This document shows positions 26,479-38,285 of a stretch of 64,000 nt of DNA, in pieces. Origin of the DNA: Cacajao melanocephalus. Lineage: Eukaryota > Chordata > Mammalia > Primates > Pitheciidae. Under the pieces are notes generated by a model. That model was not told the DNA's origin. It made no database searches and was given only the letters and a program-made list of their open reading frames with translations. The translations under genes were made by a program, and so were the position numbers. Numbering within the stretch: position 1 is the stretch's first letter; the number at the start of each line of letters is the position of its first letter. The stretch spans positions 118,434-182,433 of the forward strand of contig CAUYLG010075635.1 of the NCBI GenBank assembly GCA_963573385.1, read 5' to 3'.

Positions 26479-26784
26479 GGCTGTTTACTAAAATTCCGCA
26501 TGCAGAAAGCAAGGAGGGAGGCATCCGACAGCCACAGCTGAGTTCTTCAGACACCACAGCACACGAGGAAAGTCAGCCCCCACCAGGTCCCCTTCTTTCC
26601 CCTCCACCTTCCAGATACCGTATAGGAGTCAAAGGAAGAGAGACCTCTATACTCGGGAGAAAACATTGGGGTATTTGGCGAGGGCGACTCATACGTACGT
26701 TTTGAAAATAGTGGCGTCACAGTCATCAAGATAAATACCTGTTCGGAAAGAGATTCCGATACACATTTTGACAACAAGGGATTT
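26479..26784. other. Unassigned DNA
   Basis: No recognised feature, apart from the small palindrome ACGTACGT at about 26,694-26,701. Confidence 0.4.
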
Positions 26785-27415
26785 ACAGGGGTTTGGATGC
26801 TAATCCTGAAAGACACAATCCCAGTCACTGCAACCCCAGATGTTAAAATTGAGAAAGATCAAAATCCCTAAAGCCTAAAATCCCAGGGGAGTGAAGTCCT
26901 GAAAATCCCGTCACAGGGCGGCTGTCCCACACTGGGCAGGGCTTGAACTCAAGCTGTTCTTGGTTCCCGGCGCTTCGGTGAGCAGTCACAAAGCTGGCTG
27001 AGCAGAGTGGCCGCCACGGTGGCAGGCACCGACGCTTTCCCCTTCTGGACCTGTTTCTTTACCAGCACAGTCTGTCTGCCCACATCTGCCACACCGTGCA
27101 GCTCCCCCTCGTACACCTGAGTCTTCATGCGTGCAGAAACGTGCATGGTATTTTTGCCTGTTATTGTGTGAAGTGGCCTGAAAAGTATTCAAGTATTTCG
27201 TTGCGTTTTTATAGGTTTTTGTCAAATATCCTTTTAAAAGTGTAAATAAATGTGTTTAAACTTTTAAAAATTATTTTTTTCCAGAATTATATGTTCAAGA
27301 TCTTGATGTTTCCACATGTTGACATTCAGGATTCTGGTGTTAGGAATTACGACCTTTGGGATTATGACCGGCTCCCTCTTGCAGCAATCAAAGAAAAGTA
27401 TTCCTGAGAAAAGGG
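26785..27415. mobile_element. Unidentified element with long degenerate inverted ends
   Basis: The left segment (about 26,803-26,850, starting AATCCTGAAAGACACAATCC) and the reverse complement of the right segment (about 27,317-27,364) agree at about 29 of 48 positions, mostly differing by transitions. The outer bases also resemble each other (GGGGTTTGG against GGGAGCCGG). Between them lie GC-rich then AT-rich sequence and no clear transposase. Part of the right end recurs at 29,236-29,295. This fits an old DNA transposon with long terminal inverted repeats. I could not name the family. Confidence 0.4.
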
Positions 27416-29235
27416 GTTATGAGCACATTTGAAAGCAGAGGGGGTCCTCCGTATCGACTTGGAGTTTGTGCTTCTCTGACTGTGTGGGGTTAAATTCTAC
27501 AATGAGGGCCAATGTCCCTGCATCCCAGGCCACCCCTCTCCGGGTCCACCTCCACAGGAAATCCACACTGCAGGGATGCTGGGTTTCCAAACATTCACCA
27601 TCCTCCTCTTTAGAGGAACACCGAAGCATGCCCCAAGCAGGCTGCTACTGCCTTTTGGGTTACTTTTGAGGCCGGAGAATGGGTCTTAGCAAACTGGAGG
27701 GGCCGGGGGAGGGCATGTTGGAGGGCTCAGGTCCTTCAGCACAACCCAGGCTAGGAGCGCCAGGGGACAGAGCCTCTGCCTGGGATTCTGTCCGTTCACC
27801 CAGGGGCTTTTCCTTGCATTCGAATGCCTATTATTCATATCACAAACACATCACAGAGATCTTCCTTTTCCACATCTTGGTATCTAGGACATTTTCAAAA
27901 CTGTTTACGTTAAATATAAATAAAAGTCTCACCGGGATTTGCTTCATGGATGGCTGTGATTTCATCGCTTTTTAAGCTAATGAATGTATTAGGTATCTGT
28001 CCCTAACCCTGGAACTGTTCTTACATGATCCTCCTGAGCCTGACGGATGGAAACACTTCTCCCGTGGGAGTGCAGAATGGGCGTGGACAGCAAATCTGTT
28101 CTGCATGTGACAGCTCATCTCCTGTGCCTGCCCCGAAGGTCACTGTCTATGGCCTTGTGAGGGGAAGGTCATGGGCTAGGGGTGGACAAAGAGGAGAGAC
28201 ACCAGGAGCCCAAGCCGAGAAGGCAGGCCGAGGGCCCGCAGTGGGACTTGAGGGGTTCGCGGATCATCCCTGCCCTGCACCTGTGCCCACAGCCAGCCTG
28301 GGCCACTTCTCACTGCCCAGACCCGGTTGCCCTGCCTGGCTCACCTGCTGTCGGATGCTCTGCCCATGAATGTCTTCCCCATGCATCACGGACTGGCTAG
28401 GCCCTCTGTGTCTTTCTTAAGTTGTAGTTCTTAGGAATTTTTATTTCTCAAAATTCTTAGGAACTTTTATTTCCAATTTCTAGACTTTCCCTGAAATGTG
28501 GGAAGGGCTCAAGGAAAAGGATTACTATACAGCACCTTTAGGCCTTGACTACCAGTCCATCCTCCACCAGCACCAGTCTTGGGCAGAGCTGGGCATCAGT
28601 GAACACACACAGTGCCCACGTACCTGGCCTTCCTCATTCCCTGCTGCCCTCTGGCCTGCAAACCCTCGAGGCCCTCAAAAGCCACTTTGCAGCAGCTCTG
28701 GGCCCAGGTCTGGGTGGGGATTCTGCAATGAGGTTCCCAGGGTGGAGGCAGCCCAGGAATGTGCCGCGGGAGGGCTGTGTGTCACACCATCTCTGGTCAC
28801 TTAGCACCTCCCGGGCACGTCCGGGAACAGGGAAGACTCAGGTCAGATGTGTCTCCTTGGCCACACCAAGGCTACTCACTGGGCATTCAGGGAAACTCTG
28901 AAGGCCTTTCAGATCACCGAGAGGCACTTGCTGGTCAAAGGGTTTTGAACAGAGCATGTATTTATTTGAATACATATTTATTGAATTGGGGAAAGAAGAG
29001 CAAAGAAAAAGAGAGAATGTGTGAGGGAGAAAACACCTGGTGCCTTTCACCAGGTGGAGAGGGAAGGGGGACGAGGTTCTGCTCTGCAAATGGAGGGAAT
29101 GACACTCAGAGATGACCTAGAACCCCAGGTCCCTCACCACTCCAGAGGATGGAGGCCAGGCCAGGGGCTGCTGCAGTGTTCCCACCCTGGACAGAGAGAG
29201 GCCGGGTCCTCCACAGCCCTCCAAGGCTGAATGGC
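27416..29235. other. Unassigned DNA with a small tandem duplication
   Basis: No gene recognised. Two adjacent copies of a 26-bp phrase (TTCTTAGGAATTTTTATTTC, 28,428 and 28,454) agree at 19 of the first 20 bases. A short AT-rich run (28,961-28,990) follows. Open frames of up to 118 codons have no domains. Confidence 0.45.
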
Positions 29236-29295
29236 CAGGATTGTGACCAGCTCCCTCCTGCAGTAATCAAAGAAAAGCATCACTGAGAAAAAGGG
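29236..29295. repeat. Second copy of the 27.36-27.42 kb segment
   Basis: About 58 bp (GATTGTGACCAGCTCCCTCC to GAGAAAAAGGGT) matches 27,359-27,417 at roughly 86% identity in the same orientation. The neighbours differ, which points to two members of one dispersed family rather than a local duplication. Confidence 0.6.
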
Positions 29296-31799
29296 TGCAC
29301 GTGGAACCGATGGTGCTGCTCGGGATGGGATCTGCAGTGGGCAGCCCACCCCGGGGTTCAGAGTTTGCTGTAGGAGAACCAGGAACGGAAACAACTGTCT
29401 TTCTCTCCAGCGTGCATCTTGCAAATGTCCAGTTCTCTCTGCTCATGTCCATCATGTATTTTCAGACACATTGGCTCGTGTCAGCCGAATGCAGGCATGA
29501 GGCATCTCCTCCCACGTCTGAAGATTCCACATCGGGCTGAGAAGGACCTTCTTGTGTTCCGGGGATGCTGGGGGTAGGTCGCGGTTAGACCGGCAGGTTC
29601 TCTAGCACTTTCTGCGGGTGAGAACTGGTGCTTGGGCTGACTGCTGCCGCGGTCACCGCTCCCATGGGCAGCTCTCCTCTCCCTGTGTTCTTCATCCTCC
29701 CAGCCTGCCCAGAGCATGGATCTGATGGGTGGGATCTCCAGGGCTGGCCGTGTACACTGAGCAGGAGGTCGGCTCACCGGGAGGCCCTGGGCCCACTGTG
29801 TGATATGAACCCCACTGTGTGATGTGGGTCCCCACACAGAGCAGAGAAGCCAGTCTCGCCATCCTGGGTCCCATTCCCTTAATAGACATGTCATTCCACC
29901 CACACCCTCATCCCCATGGGCGTGGGAGGGACAGGCCTGAGAAACAGAAGGTATGGTGTGTGGCACAGGCACTGTGCTATCTTTTATTTTCCTAATGTAT
30001 TCTGTTTCAATTCATTCAAATAACACATTAAGCTAAATAAGTCATGGCCTTCAGCATCTATTTTTCAGAGGAAAACACAACATGTGTGTTTGCAAACGTT
30101 CTACAAGGCCAAACAGAAGCTTCTGGGGTTCGGGATGAAGTTATTTTCTTCCCAAGCAGTGACGGGGTATGGATTTCTAGTGAGTGTTCTGAGCTTCCTG
30201 GAGGGGAGCTGTGCTGTATTTATGAAGGCTCATTTGAGAAAGATACTTAGAAAATAAGCCGGAGCTACTCCCCAGGGACGAACCTCCCTGCGTGGCCTGC
30301 ACTGGACAGGTGGCTGTGGGGAGGGGAGGTGGCAGGACTTGGCCAGGTCAAAGTCAAAGGCCGTGGTGGAGTAAGAGCTAGAATTAAGACTTCATAGGAC
30401 AGGCTGCCTCGACCTCTGGTGAGGCCGGGAGGGCCTTATCTGGCCTAACCTTGAGCCCCCTCTCAGCTCTGCTCTCGCAGTGAAGGCCCCTTAGCAAGAC
30501 CACTCTCCTATGGCAGGAACCAGGAGCAGCTCCTGCTCACCCCTGAGTCAGGGGCTTCTGCTCTCTGCCGCCCATGGAATGACTCACAAAGCCAACCACA
30601 CCCCTTGCAAGAACCAGGGGCACCCTGTAGTTACTATAACGCCATCCCCTGAGCTGAGAATGACAAATAAACTGCTGTCAATCTCCTCTGCCCAGCGTCA
30701 TGTGCCATCATAGCCACCACCCTAGGGTGAGAGTGCAGAGGAAGTGGCCAGGAAACCCTGCTGTGCTGCTGGGGGACCCAGACCCCAACTCCAGAGGCCT
30801 ATTCAGTGGAAAGAGCTTCAGAGAGAAGCCTTCACTGCTGTCCAATTCAGCTCAGCTAAATGACGTCCTTTCCCAATCTTTGTTCCCACTGAGTCAAATT
30901 CCTATAGTTTTCAATTGAGAAAAAAAGTTTCACTTTCAGTTTAGCTTGCAATGGGTGGTTTTAGGGTGAAAGTGCCTCCTGGCGAGGCACAGGTACCACT
31001 GTCTCCATCTGCCTCCACCGCACTTGAGGCCATCCGCAGGCAACCTCCACTCAGGGTGAGTCTCACACACGCTTCTGTAAGCACCTGAGTGCGCCCGTCC
31101 TGTGTGAGAGCATCCTTGGGGGAGGGGGGTCCTCTTGCTCCTTTTCCTGCATGGCGACTGCTTCATGACTCTGATTCTGACAGGGGAGCTGACTCTGAGT
31201 GAGCGCAGAGGCCTGTGGTGGGCATGGACGGAGGTCACGCCTGGAGGGACTTGTTCCCCAGCACATCCCTACCCCTACCCAGCTCTCTTACCATGGCCTG
31301 TTCATACCTGGCCACTGTGGGGCCCACCGCATTGCCCCTGTAGTTCTCAGGAGCAGGTGTGAGTTCTCCGTCCTAAGGCTGCCTCTCCTCTCAGGCTTTT
31401 GGGATGTAACCTCCAGGTGAGGCTTGGGTGGAGACACCATTGCCTCCTGGGCCCCCTGGGGAAGCCACAGGAGGGTGGGAGCACTCACCAAGTAGGGCAG
31501 GGGGCTCCTTCCCTGAAGATGTCCCCCAGACAGCAGGTGGATGCTCCTGGTCTCTCCCCAGCCTTCCACCTGCCCACTCACTATGACACGGGGCTTTCGA
31601 TGTCTGCCTCTGCGACCTCAGCATTCGGCATCTGTGCTTCTCTTGGGGCGAACGGCTGTGAGAATTCCCAATATGGCAGATTTCATTTCCCTAACTTGGC
31701 TGCAGCAAGGGCTGCCGTCATGTTTGCTCTTCTGTGGCAGGTTCTGTGGCCATGCCCTCATCTCGAAATGCGGTCTTCTGCCCCACCTCTTCCCCTCCC
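29296..31799. other. Unassigned DNA
   Basis: No gene or repeat firmly recognised over 2.5 kb. Open frames of up to 163 codons (minus, 29,481-29,972) overlap others and have no domain. AT-rich at 29,980-30,250 and GC-rich elsewhere. Confidence 0.4.
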
Positions 31800-32200
31800 C
31801 TAAGGATGGGTGGGCCTGGGGACCTGCTTTGATCAATAGAATCTGGAGAAGGGGACACTGAGCCCCTGTGGACCAAGGTTTTAGCTGGCCTGGCAGCTTC
31901 CTCCTCCTGGCTCTTGGAAGGCTTCCATTTAGAGCTTGTCACCATGTAAGAGATGGAGCCGCTGCAGGAGACGGCCATGCATAGAGGGCCTCGTCCAGTG
32001 AGGAGGCTGCATGTGGATGGGGAGAGAGACTGAGGATCACTGTTCCCGCCACGCTGGTTGACACCCCTGAAACAGAGAAAAACACCCAGCCAAGCCCATT
32101 CCACATCATTGACTCACAAAACTGTTAGGAATACAGCAGTCGTGCTAAATCACTAAGCCTGAAGATGCTTTCTTACGCAGCAGTAGATAATTGAAATACA
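31800..32200 (+). mobile_element. Possible old LTR (MaLR-like)
   Basis: The right end shows CTAAATCACTAAGCCTGA and TTACGCAGCAGTAGATAATT, with GAAATACA after it. This resembles the 3' end of old MaLR-type LTRs. The left part is too diverged for a firm boundary. Confidence 0.4.
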
Positions 32201-32757
32201 TGTTCTCACCATAACTGCAGAAACGTGAAGTTTAAAGATAATTACCAGCATTTCCCCTGCCTTATTCATTTATTCAGAGGAATAGTTTTTACATTCCAAA
32301 TAATAACTATTTCAGAAAAGCAGCACTTCAGAGACAACTTTTCAGTTCATTAGAGAGAAATAAATAATGTGATCAAGGCCACAGGACGCTGCCAGTCAAA
32401 ACCGTCTCTTCGTGGAGCTGGGATATGGTGACGATCGTCTGATGGCTATCCAGGCAGGTTTCGTGGACCTGCAGCCAGCCTGGGAGATGTGTCAGAGGCG
32501 TGCTGCTGGGGAAAGGGGGGCCAGCCCTCCCCCCCGGCCACCTGCCTGCACTGGTCCTGAAAGCACCACTTTCTTTCAGTTGATCTCCTAGCGTTCCTGA
32601 GAGATGTTTTTTTAATGGCTTTGTTGTGTGGAATGTTTGAAAACGACTCACACAACGCATTTTTTTTTGGTTAAGCCCCATTTTATTTCAGATGGGAACA
32701 AAAGACTCACAGAAGCTTGAAAACTTGTCCAATATGACAGCACACGTTGGGAAGAAA
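32201..32757. other. Unassigned DNA
   Basis: No gene or repeat recognised. T9 run at about 32,661. Confidence 0.4.
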
Positions 32758-33131
32758 CTCCCTTCCCTTCCCTTCCCTTCCCTTCCCTTCCCTTTGTCCC
32801 TTCTCTTCCCTTCCCTTCTTCCCTTCCTTCCCTTCCCTTCCCTTCTTCCCTTCCCTTCCTTTCTTCCCCTCCCTTCCCCTCCCTTCCCCTCCTTTCTTCC
32901 CCTCCCTTCCCCTCCCTTCCCCTTCTTTCTCTTCCCTTCTTCCCCTCCCTTCCCCTCCCTTCCCCTCCCTTCCCTTCCTTTCCCCTCCCTTCCCCTCCCT
33001 TCCCCTCTCTTCCCTTCCCTTCTTCCTTTTCCTTCCCTTCTTCCTTTCCCTTCCCTTCCCTTCCTTTCCCCTCCCTTCCCCTCCCTTCCCCTCCCCTCCC
33101 CTCCCCTCCCCTCCCCTTCCCTTCTCTTCCT
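32758..33131 (+). repeat. Homopyrimidine (CCCTT/CCCCT) tract
   Basis: From 32,758 to 33,131 the plus strand is pure C and T except for one G at 32,796. The last 335 bases (32,797-33,131) contain no purine. The motif drifts from CCCTT repeats to CCCCTCCCTT and finally to CCCCT repeats (about 33,078-33,117), so the minus strand carries consecutive AGGGG runs. Open frames on both strands here are artefacts. Confidence 0.98.
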
Positions 33132-33201
33132 GGACACGTGGCCAGACGGTGAGAGCTTCTTGCATATCACAGGGCTCACCTTGCAGCCACCAACAGGTGT
33201 A

Positions 33202-33690
33202 TTGTGGGAAGTAGAAAAGTTCCTTTCTAAAGTTTCCTTTCTTATTAAAGAATAAGTGTGCTAATAACCTTGTTAATCCCCATCCTATGTAGCTATTAGA
33301 CTCGCTGTACTTACAGGCACATAGTACATTCTATGTCCTTGCACTTTAATCAAGATATCTGTGCTGGACCTGCTCACAGGCATGTCCCAGCTCTCCACTG
33401 CTTTTACCTGTTTAGAAAAGTTTTAAGTTGTTATCTAATCAGGTTTTAGTTTAGATTGTGAGGTCTGGCTCCAGCCAACAAAGATCAGACACAGCAGTAA
33501 GGATGACCCCAAATCCATAAGGAACAAATACGTCTGCTTTCCTTTGTTCATTGTACTCTCATGGCAAGATGGCTAGCGAGGGTACCCGTCCTGTAGTCCA
33601 GGAAGCAAAAATTGCATTGCTGAAAAATCCTTTGTCTCAGTGCTGATTTTTCTTTGCAGCACTGAGCATCTATTTCCAACCCGTATACAT
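33202..33690 (+). mobile_element. Possible class-I (ERV1-like) solo LTR
   Basis: About 490 bp with an LTR-like style: TTATTAAAGAATAAGTGTGC near the left end, GGTCTGGCTCCAGCC in the middle, and GCTGATTTTTCTTTGCAGCA near the right end, bounded approximately by TG and CA. No gag, pol or env sequence adjoins it. The family is not identified. It could equally be unique sequence. Confidence 0.35.
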
Positions 33691-35659
33691 GTGTGAGAAC
33701 CCAAAGCCTACCCCACACAGCCAGGCCCTCCCACCTTCCACACCATGGAAGACTGTTTAACACAGACACATACCCACCCAGACATTAGGGATGGACTTGA
33801 TGAATGCCTACAAATGGCTTAAGGAGCTCCTGTGATCTCGAATGCTTCCCTCCGAGGGAGTCTACTAAGACTGAACTGAACCACTTTTCCTTTTAAGTAG
33901 ACACCTACTAGCAACAGAGCTATATATCCAGGAAATTGAGAGGTTAAATACTGCATATAGGAAAATGCTGGGTAGACATGTGTTTATTGACAAGCTCTTT
34001 AAAAATCCTCTTTCTGCTTCAGTAATGCTAAGAGAGGTGCCATCAAATGGAATCATAAACTTCATCCAAGCCAGTAACTGACAACACATAAAACTTTTAT
34101 TCTCAATGCCTCTCCCACCCCACAAACTAAGTCACTTCGCTGTTCTTTCTCTGGGGGCCCAGGAGAGATCACGGCATGAGTTCTTTCTAATCCCGTTAAC
34201 AGGCCCTTGTAGTGGTGTTGCAGGTAAGAACCTTGCTAGCATGGAACCTATATCTGAGTTCCGCCTTGCTTTCAGTGGACTAAAGGGAAGGTCCCAGAAT
34301 GGGAGATGTGGCTCATCAATAAATAGGAAGTGTCCTGGAAAAGAAATCTGACCATGAAAAGCAACTAAGAAATGAAGAGAAATTTGCACATGATATGGAA
34401 ATGGGTGAGAATACTTAATCATTTCAACTGCTTGAGACTGAGTTGCCGGTTAAACTGATATGTTATACCCTATTTGAAAATGCAATACTGGGATCCCTTA
34501 GATGGATAAATTTACTGATCTGTAGATTAAATGCAGATGTAGATTTGTATTCTCTTTCTTCATCTTTTCCTTGGACCACAAATATACAGACTGCTGCACA
34601 AAAACTCCCTGTTACTTAAGCACTTCTGTAAATGTTTTGCGTGCTACATCATTCCATGCTGACGTCAAAACCCTTTACTATCAACAAGACGTGAATGAGT
34701 GTTTTTAGAAATTGCATAAGTTATGAAATTCAGTTGAAATCTATAGGTAAATAAATTGGGTTACATTCAACCAGTTAAAAAATGATCAATAGTTAATTTC
34801 AAGGGCATATTTAATCAATTTCAGCTGAGCCCTGATTAAATATGCAATATTATTCAATGTTGCTCAACTTTTGCATGAACCTAATTTATTTTAATGTTTA
34901 AGTCTTCAGTGGCCATATTTGTTTTCATTATCTCTGCTTATACATTAATTAGTTCTATTTTAATATTTATCTTTAATTGAAATTAAAAGAGGAAAGTCTC
35001 ATCTCAGTATTGCTACCAGCAGAAAAACAACTTCCCTTTATCTTCTTTATATGCCTGTGTTTTCCAAGAAACCAAATGAAATAACTTGAGTCATCAGTCT
35101 CAATTTATTTTAAAAAACTTTCAACGGCAAGAAATAAAAAGTCATAGATATTGTTTACACGTTAATTTGCATGTAAATGATACTATCAGTTTATCACTTA
35201 TTGTTTAGGGAAGGGAAACCTTATAAAAATCAAAGAGAAGTTTAAATCAAAGTTGGCCAAGACAAAGCTGCTAATAATGTTTCTTTCTGAGTCTTCTGTC
35301 ATTTATATTCAAAAACATTATTCATTCCTCAGTGAAGCTTTGGTAAGAGTCTTCTGCAAGTTTGTCAGCAGACATCTGCCTGACGTTTCTTTGTACTTGG
35401 GAAACTCTGTCGTCTACTCAGGAACTACTGTCCCAGGGTCCCTTGGTTGACTGAGTGCTCATGGTGACGGTGCTGTGGTTGCTGAGACCACAGCTTCTGT
35501 CCTGGAGTTGGCTCCAGGGCCGGGAGGTTTATTTTGGAGCCCAGGTAGCTTCTAGCACCTGCAGAAGAGGCGTGAGAGGCACTCCCTGGGCATGGCGTGG
35601 TCAGAAACTTAGCACGCCGTGCCTTCTGTGTGGCCCCGTCGTTCCAGTCAGAGATGCTC
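33691..35659. other. AT-rich, unique-looking DNA
   Basis: No gene and no known repeat. From about 34,700 to 35,250 the sequence is AT-rich with homeodomain-, POU- and forkhead-like words: ATTTGCAT at 35,165-35,172 and TGTTTAC at 35,152-35,158. A perfect 13-bp inverted repeat lies at 34,805-34,817 and 34,833-34,845. These are candidate regulatory features, unproven. Confidence 0.45.
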
Positions 35660-36228
35660 AGGTCTTCACAAAAGCCAAGATGGGGACACAACCTACGTGT
35701 CTGTCGATGGGTGAGTGGACAAAGGAAATGTGCTGTTGGAATAGGATACAGGCTTAAACAAGAAGGGGATCCTCCCACTGGTGACAGCATGGCAGACCCG
35801 GAGCACACGACGCTAAGTGACATAAACCAGGCACGAAAAGACAAATCCTGCCTGATCTCACTTCTGTGTGGAATTGGAATCAGTCCAACTCCAGCCACTG
35901 AGGAGAGAGGTAAATAGAGAGGCTGTAATTGCAGGGCACGGACTTTCAATGATGAGACAGGAGATCTGGAAGCCGAATGGCAGCCTCTGGTTAACAGCAT
36001 TGAATTTCGCACTCCGAATCTGCGGGACTCTTCTTCAGTGCTCTCGCCACAAAGGCAGTAGCTCTATGAGGTGATGGATGTGTGGACTAGCTTGATTGTG
36101 GTGACCATTTTGTTGTACCCGAGCAAGCTAAGGAATGTGCCACACTCTGAGAATGTACATCTTAATTTGATATAATTTTTATTTGTCAGTAGACCTCAAT
36201 AAAGCTGGAAGAAAAACAAAAAAGAAGT
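35660..36228 (+). mobile_element. L1 3' end (L1MA/L1MB-like)
   Basis: 5'-truncated LINE-1: the end of ORF2 (ACAAAAGCCAAGATGGGGAC, GACGCTAAGTGACATAAACC, CTGCCTGATCTCACTTCTGT) followed by the L1M-type 3' UTR (GAGGTGATGGATGTGTGGAC, AATTTTTATTTGTCA). It ends in an A-rich tail after AATAAAG. GC-shifted and full of stops, hence inactive. The antisense 195-codon frame here is incidental. Confidence 0.8.
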
Positions 36229-37774
36229 TAACATGCTCAGGTCAAATCACTCTATCAATAAGCCACACAATTGTCATCAGCATCGCCATAGCTACCTTCT
36301 GTTGCGCATAGTCTGTGCCTGGCTCTGTGTAAGGAGTGAGTATCCATGACCCTAAGGGAACCTCAGAACAGTGCTGTGGGAGGGCAGTGGGACCCCCTTG
36401 CACTGAAGGTGGAAAGGAATGAGGAATGGGGTTGGTGTGTCAGCACGGAGGCTGGGCCAAGCCTGGTGTCTCCAGCACCCTCTTCACGAGAGGAAGCCGT
36501 GGTGAAGGTGGGCAGCAGGCTCCAGGCGCTCAGTGCTCATGGGGAGAAGAACGAGACTCCAGGTTCCTTGTGAATGATACTTAGAGAGACAAGACAAACG
36601 GAAATCTGCTGCCATTCCCGTTGGTGCTTTTGCTCTGAGACCCATCCTTCCTGAGGCTGAATCACACCGGCCATGAGCCCCAGGGTCAGCAACTGCAGAT
36701 GACTCTGCAGACCCTGCCTCTCCTCAGTCATCACCAGATCTGCACAGACATCCTGGGCACTCACTGTACGCCAGGCGCTCCTGGAGTGCTGGGGAGACTT
36801 GGTGACGCCTCTTGCCATGAGGGACCAGCACTAATGTCCACGGGTACTCTACAGGCAGCACCCCCTGGGCAGTGCTCCCATATCCTGGTGTCAGGAGCTA
36901 AGGGGTGACTCCTGCAGAACCCACCGGAAGCAGCACTGCCTCTGCAGGCATCCTCCGACTGCCCCCCACCCGCCGCAGTTCCCACCCTTCACCACTCTCG
37001 ATGCGTCTGCAGCCCTAGACACTCCATGTGTTTTCCACAAGCTGAGGCACTGGACAGACAATTTCCATGTAGGGTACATTTGTGACAGGAGCATCATTCT
37101 TAATTGAGATACTATGGTTTTTTTTTTTAATGAAACATTATGATAGTGGAAACTAAAATTCACTTTGCCACTAGCCTGCATAAGTCAGGCATCAGCATTT
37201 CAGAACAACTAATATGTGAGCTCTAGTGTGGGGAGGAGGAAAGACAGATGGGTTTCATTTAGAGCGCATGGAGAAAGCAATCTCTGTTGATCAGACGTGG
37301 GTCCCTCACGCTGTGGCACAGAGATGAAGATGCTCAGAGCAGCCTGCGGTGGAGCCAGCTGCCTTCTGTAGCTCTGCTCGGAGAGAGCCATAACCACAGA
37401 GAAAACACTTTTCCAGCTGCTGCTCCAGTCAAACACGGTTGGTCAGGAGGGTCACAACTGCCCCAGGAAATGCCCAGTTTCATTGGCGCTGGCAGCACGC
37501 AAGGCAGCAGGTCTGCTTCAATGCAGGGAGCTCCTGGCTGTGCAGCTGGAGTCAGAACCCTACCCGGAGCTGAGTGTGGGAAGGTACAGAGGACACGCCG
37601 GCGTTAAGCGGCACGGTCGGAAGCTTCCTCTTATGGTGAAGAGTCTTTACGTTTCTGTTTAAAACCCCTCTGACGTTTGCTATTTACATGCTATTTAAGA
37701 GTCCCTCAGCCCTTTCCCTAGATGACAAAGTGCTTGTGCAGTCTCCATTTGATTTTAGGTTCCACCGACATTGA
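36229..37774. other. Unassigned DNA
   Basis: No gene recognised. A weak antisense MIR-like patch may lie at about 36,310-36,420. T10 run at about 37,121. Confidence 0.4.
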
Positions 37775-37925
37775 CTTCTTGAACCATTGCCTCCATTATC
37801 CAGGTGAAGAAACTAAGGATCAGAGATGTTTAACACACTTCTGGTCACTTGATGAGCAGCTGGCAGAACAGAAGCCTGTATCTGTGGTCTGGAGATCCTA
37901 AGCTCAGGCCTCTCAACAACTGGCA
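37775..37925 (-). mobile_element. MIR fragment
   Basis: Antisense MIR core: CATTATCCAGGTGAAGAAAC, TAAGGATCAGAGATGTTTAA, GAGCAGCTGGCAGAACAGAA, and a trailing GGTCTGGAGATCC. Confidence 0.65.
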
Positions 37926-38089
37926 GGGTGCAGAGAAGACTGTCCAAAATCTAGGGTACGCTTGACCCCAAGCAGTGACCTCAGCAAGAAATTAAAGGCA
38001 TCATTACGGCAGTCACGTGGTGCCCATTCTGCAGCTCCTAAGAGGCCCTATGCAGACATCCTCACTGATCATTCTCTCTTTACATTAGA

Positions 38090-38250
38090 GCTATGCGTGT
38101 GCAAGGGTATGTGTGTGGTTGTACTTGTGAGTGTGCAGGTGTGTCCGTATGTGTGTATGTATGCATGTCTAGGTGTATATGTGTGGGTGTAAATGTGAGT
38201 GCATGCATGTGTGTGTGCATGTATATTTGTATGTAGGTTGTATATGTGCA
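38090..38250 (+). repeat. Degenerate GT-rich tract
   Basis: About 160 bp of TG-rich sequence with ATGTGTGT and GCATGTGTGT phrases, broken by A and C substitutions. Short blocks recur without one fixed period. Confidence 0.85.
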
Positions 38251-38285
38251 TCACCCCTATAACATGGAAATTTCTGGAAGATGAC

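Noticed and set aside
32688..33255. Open frames of 150-190 codons rich in Pro/Ser/Leu or Gly/Glu/Lys
   Set aside because: Translation of the CT/GA tract, which contains almost no stop triplets.
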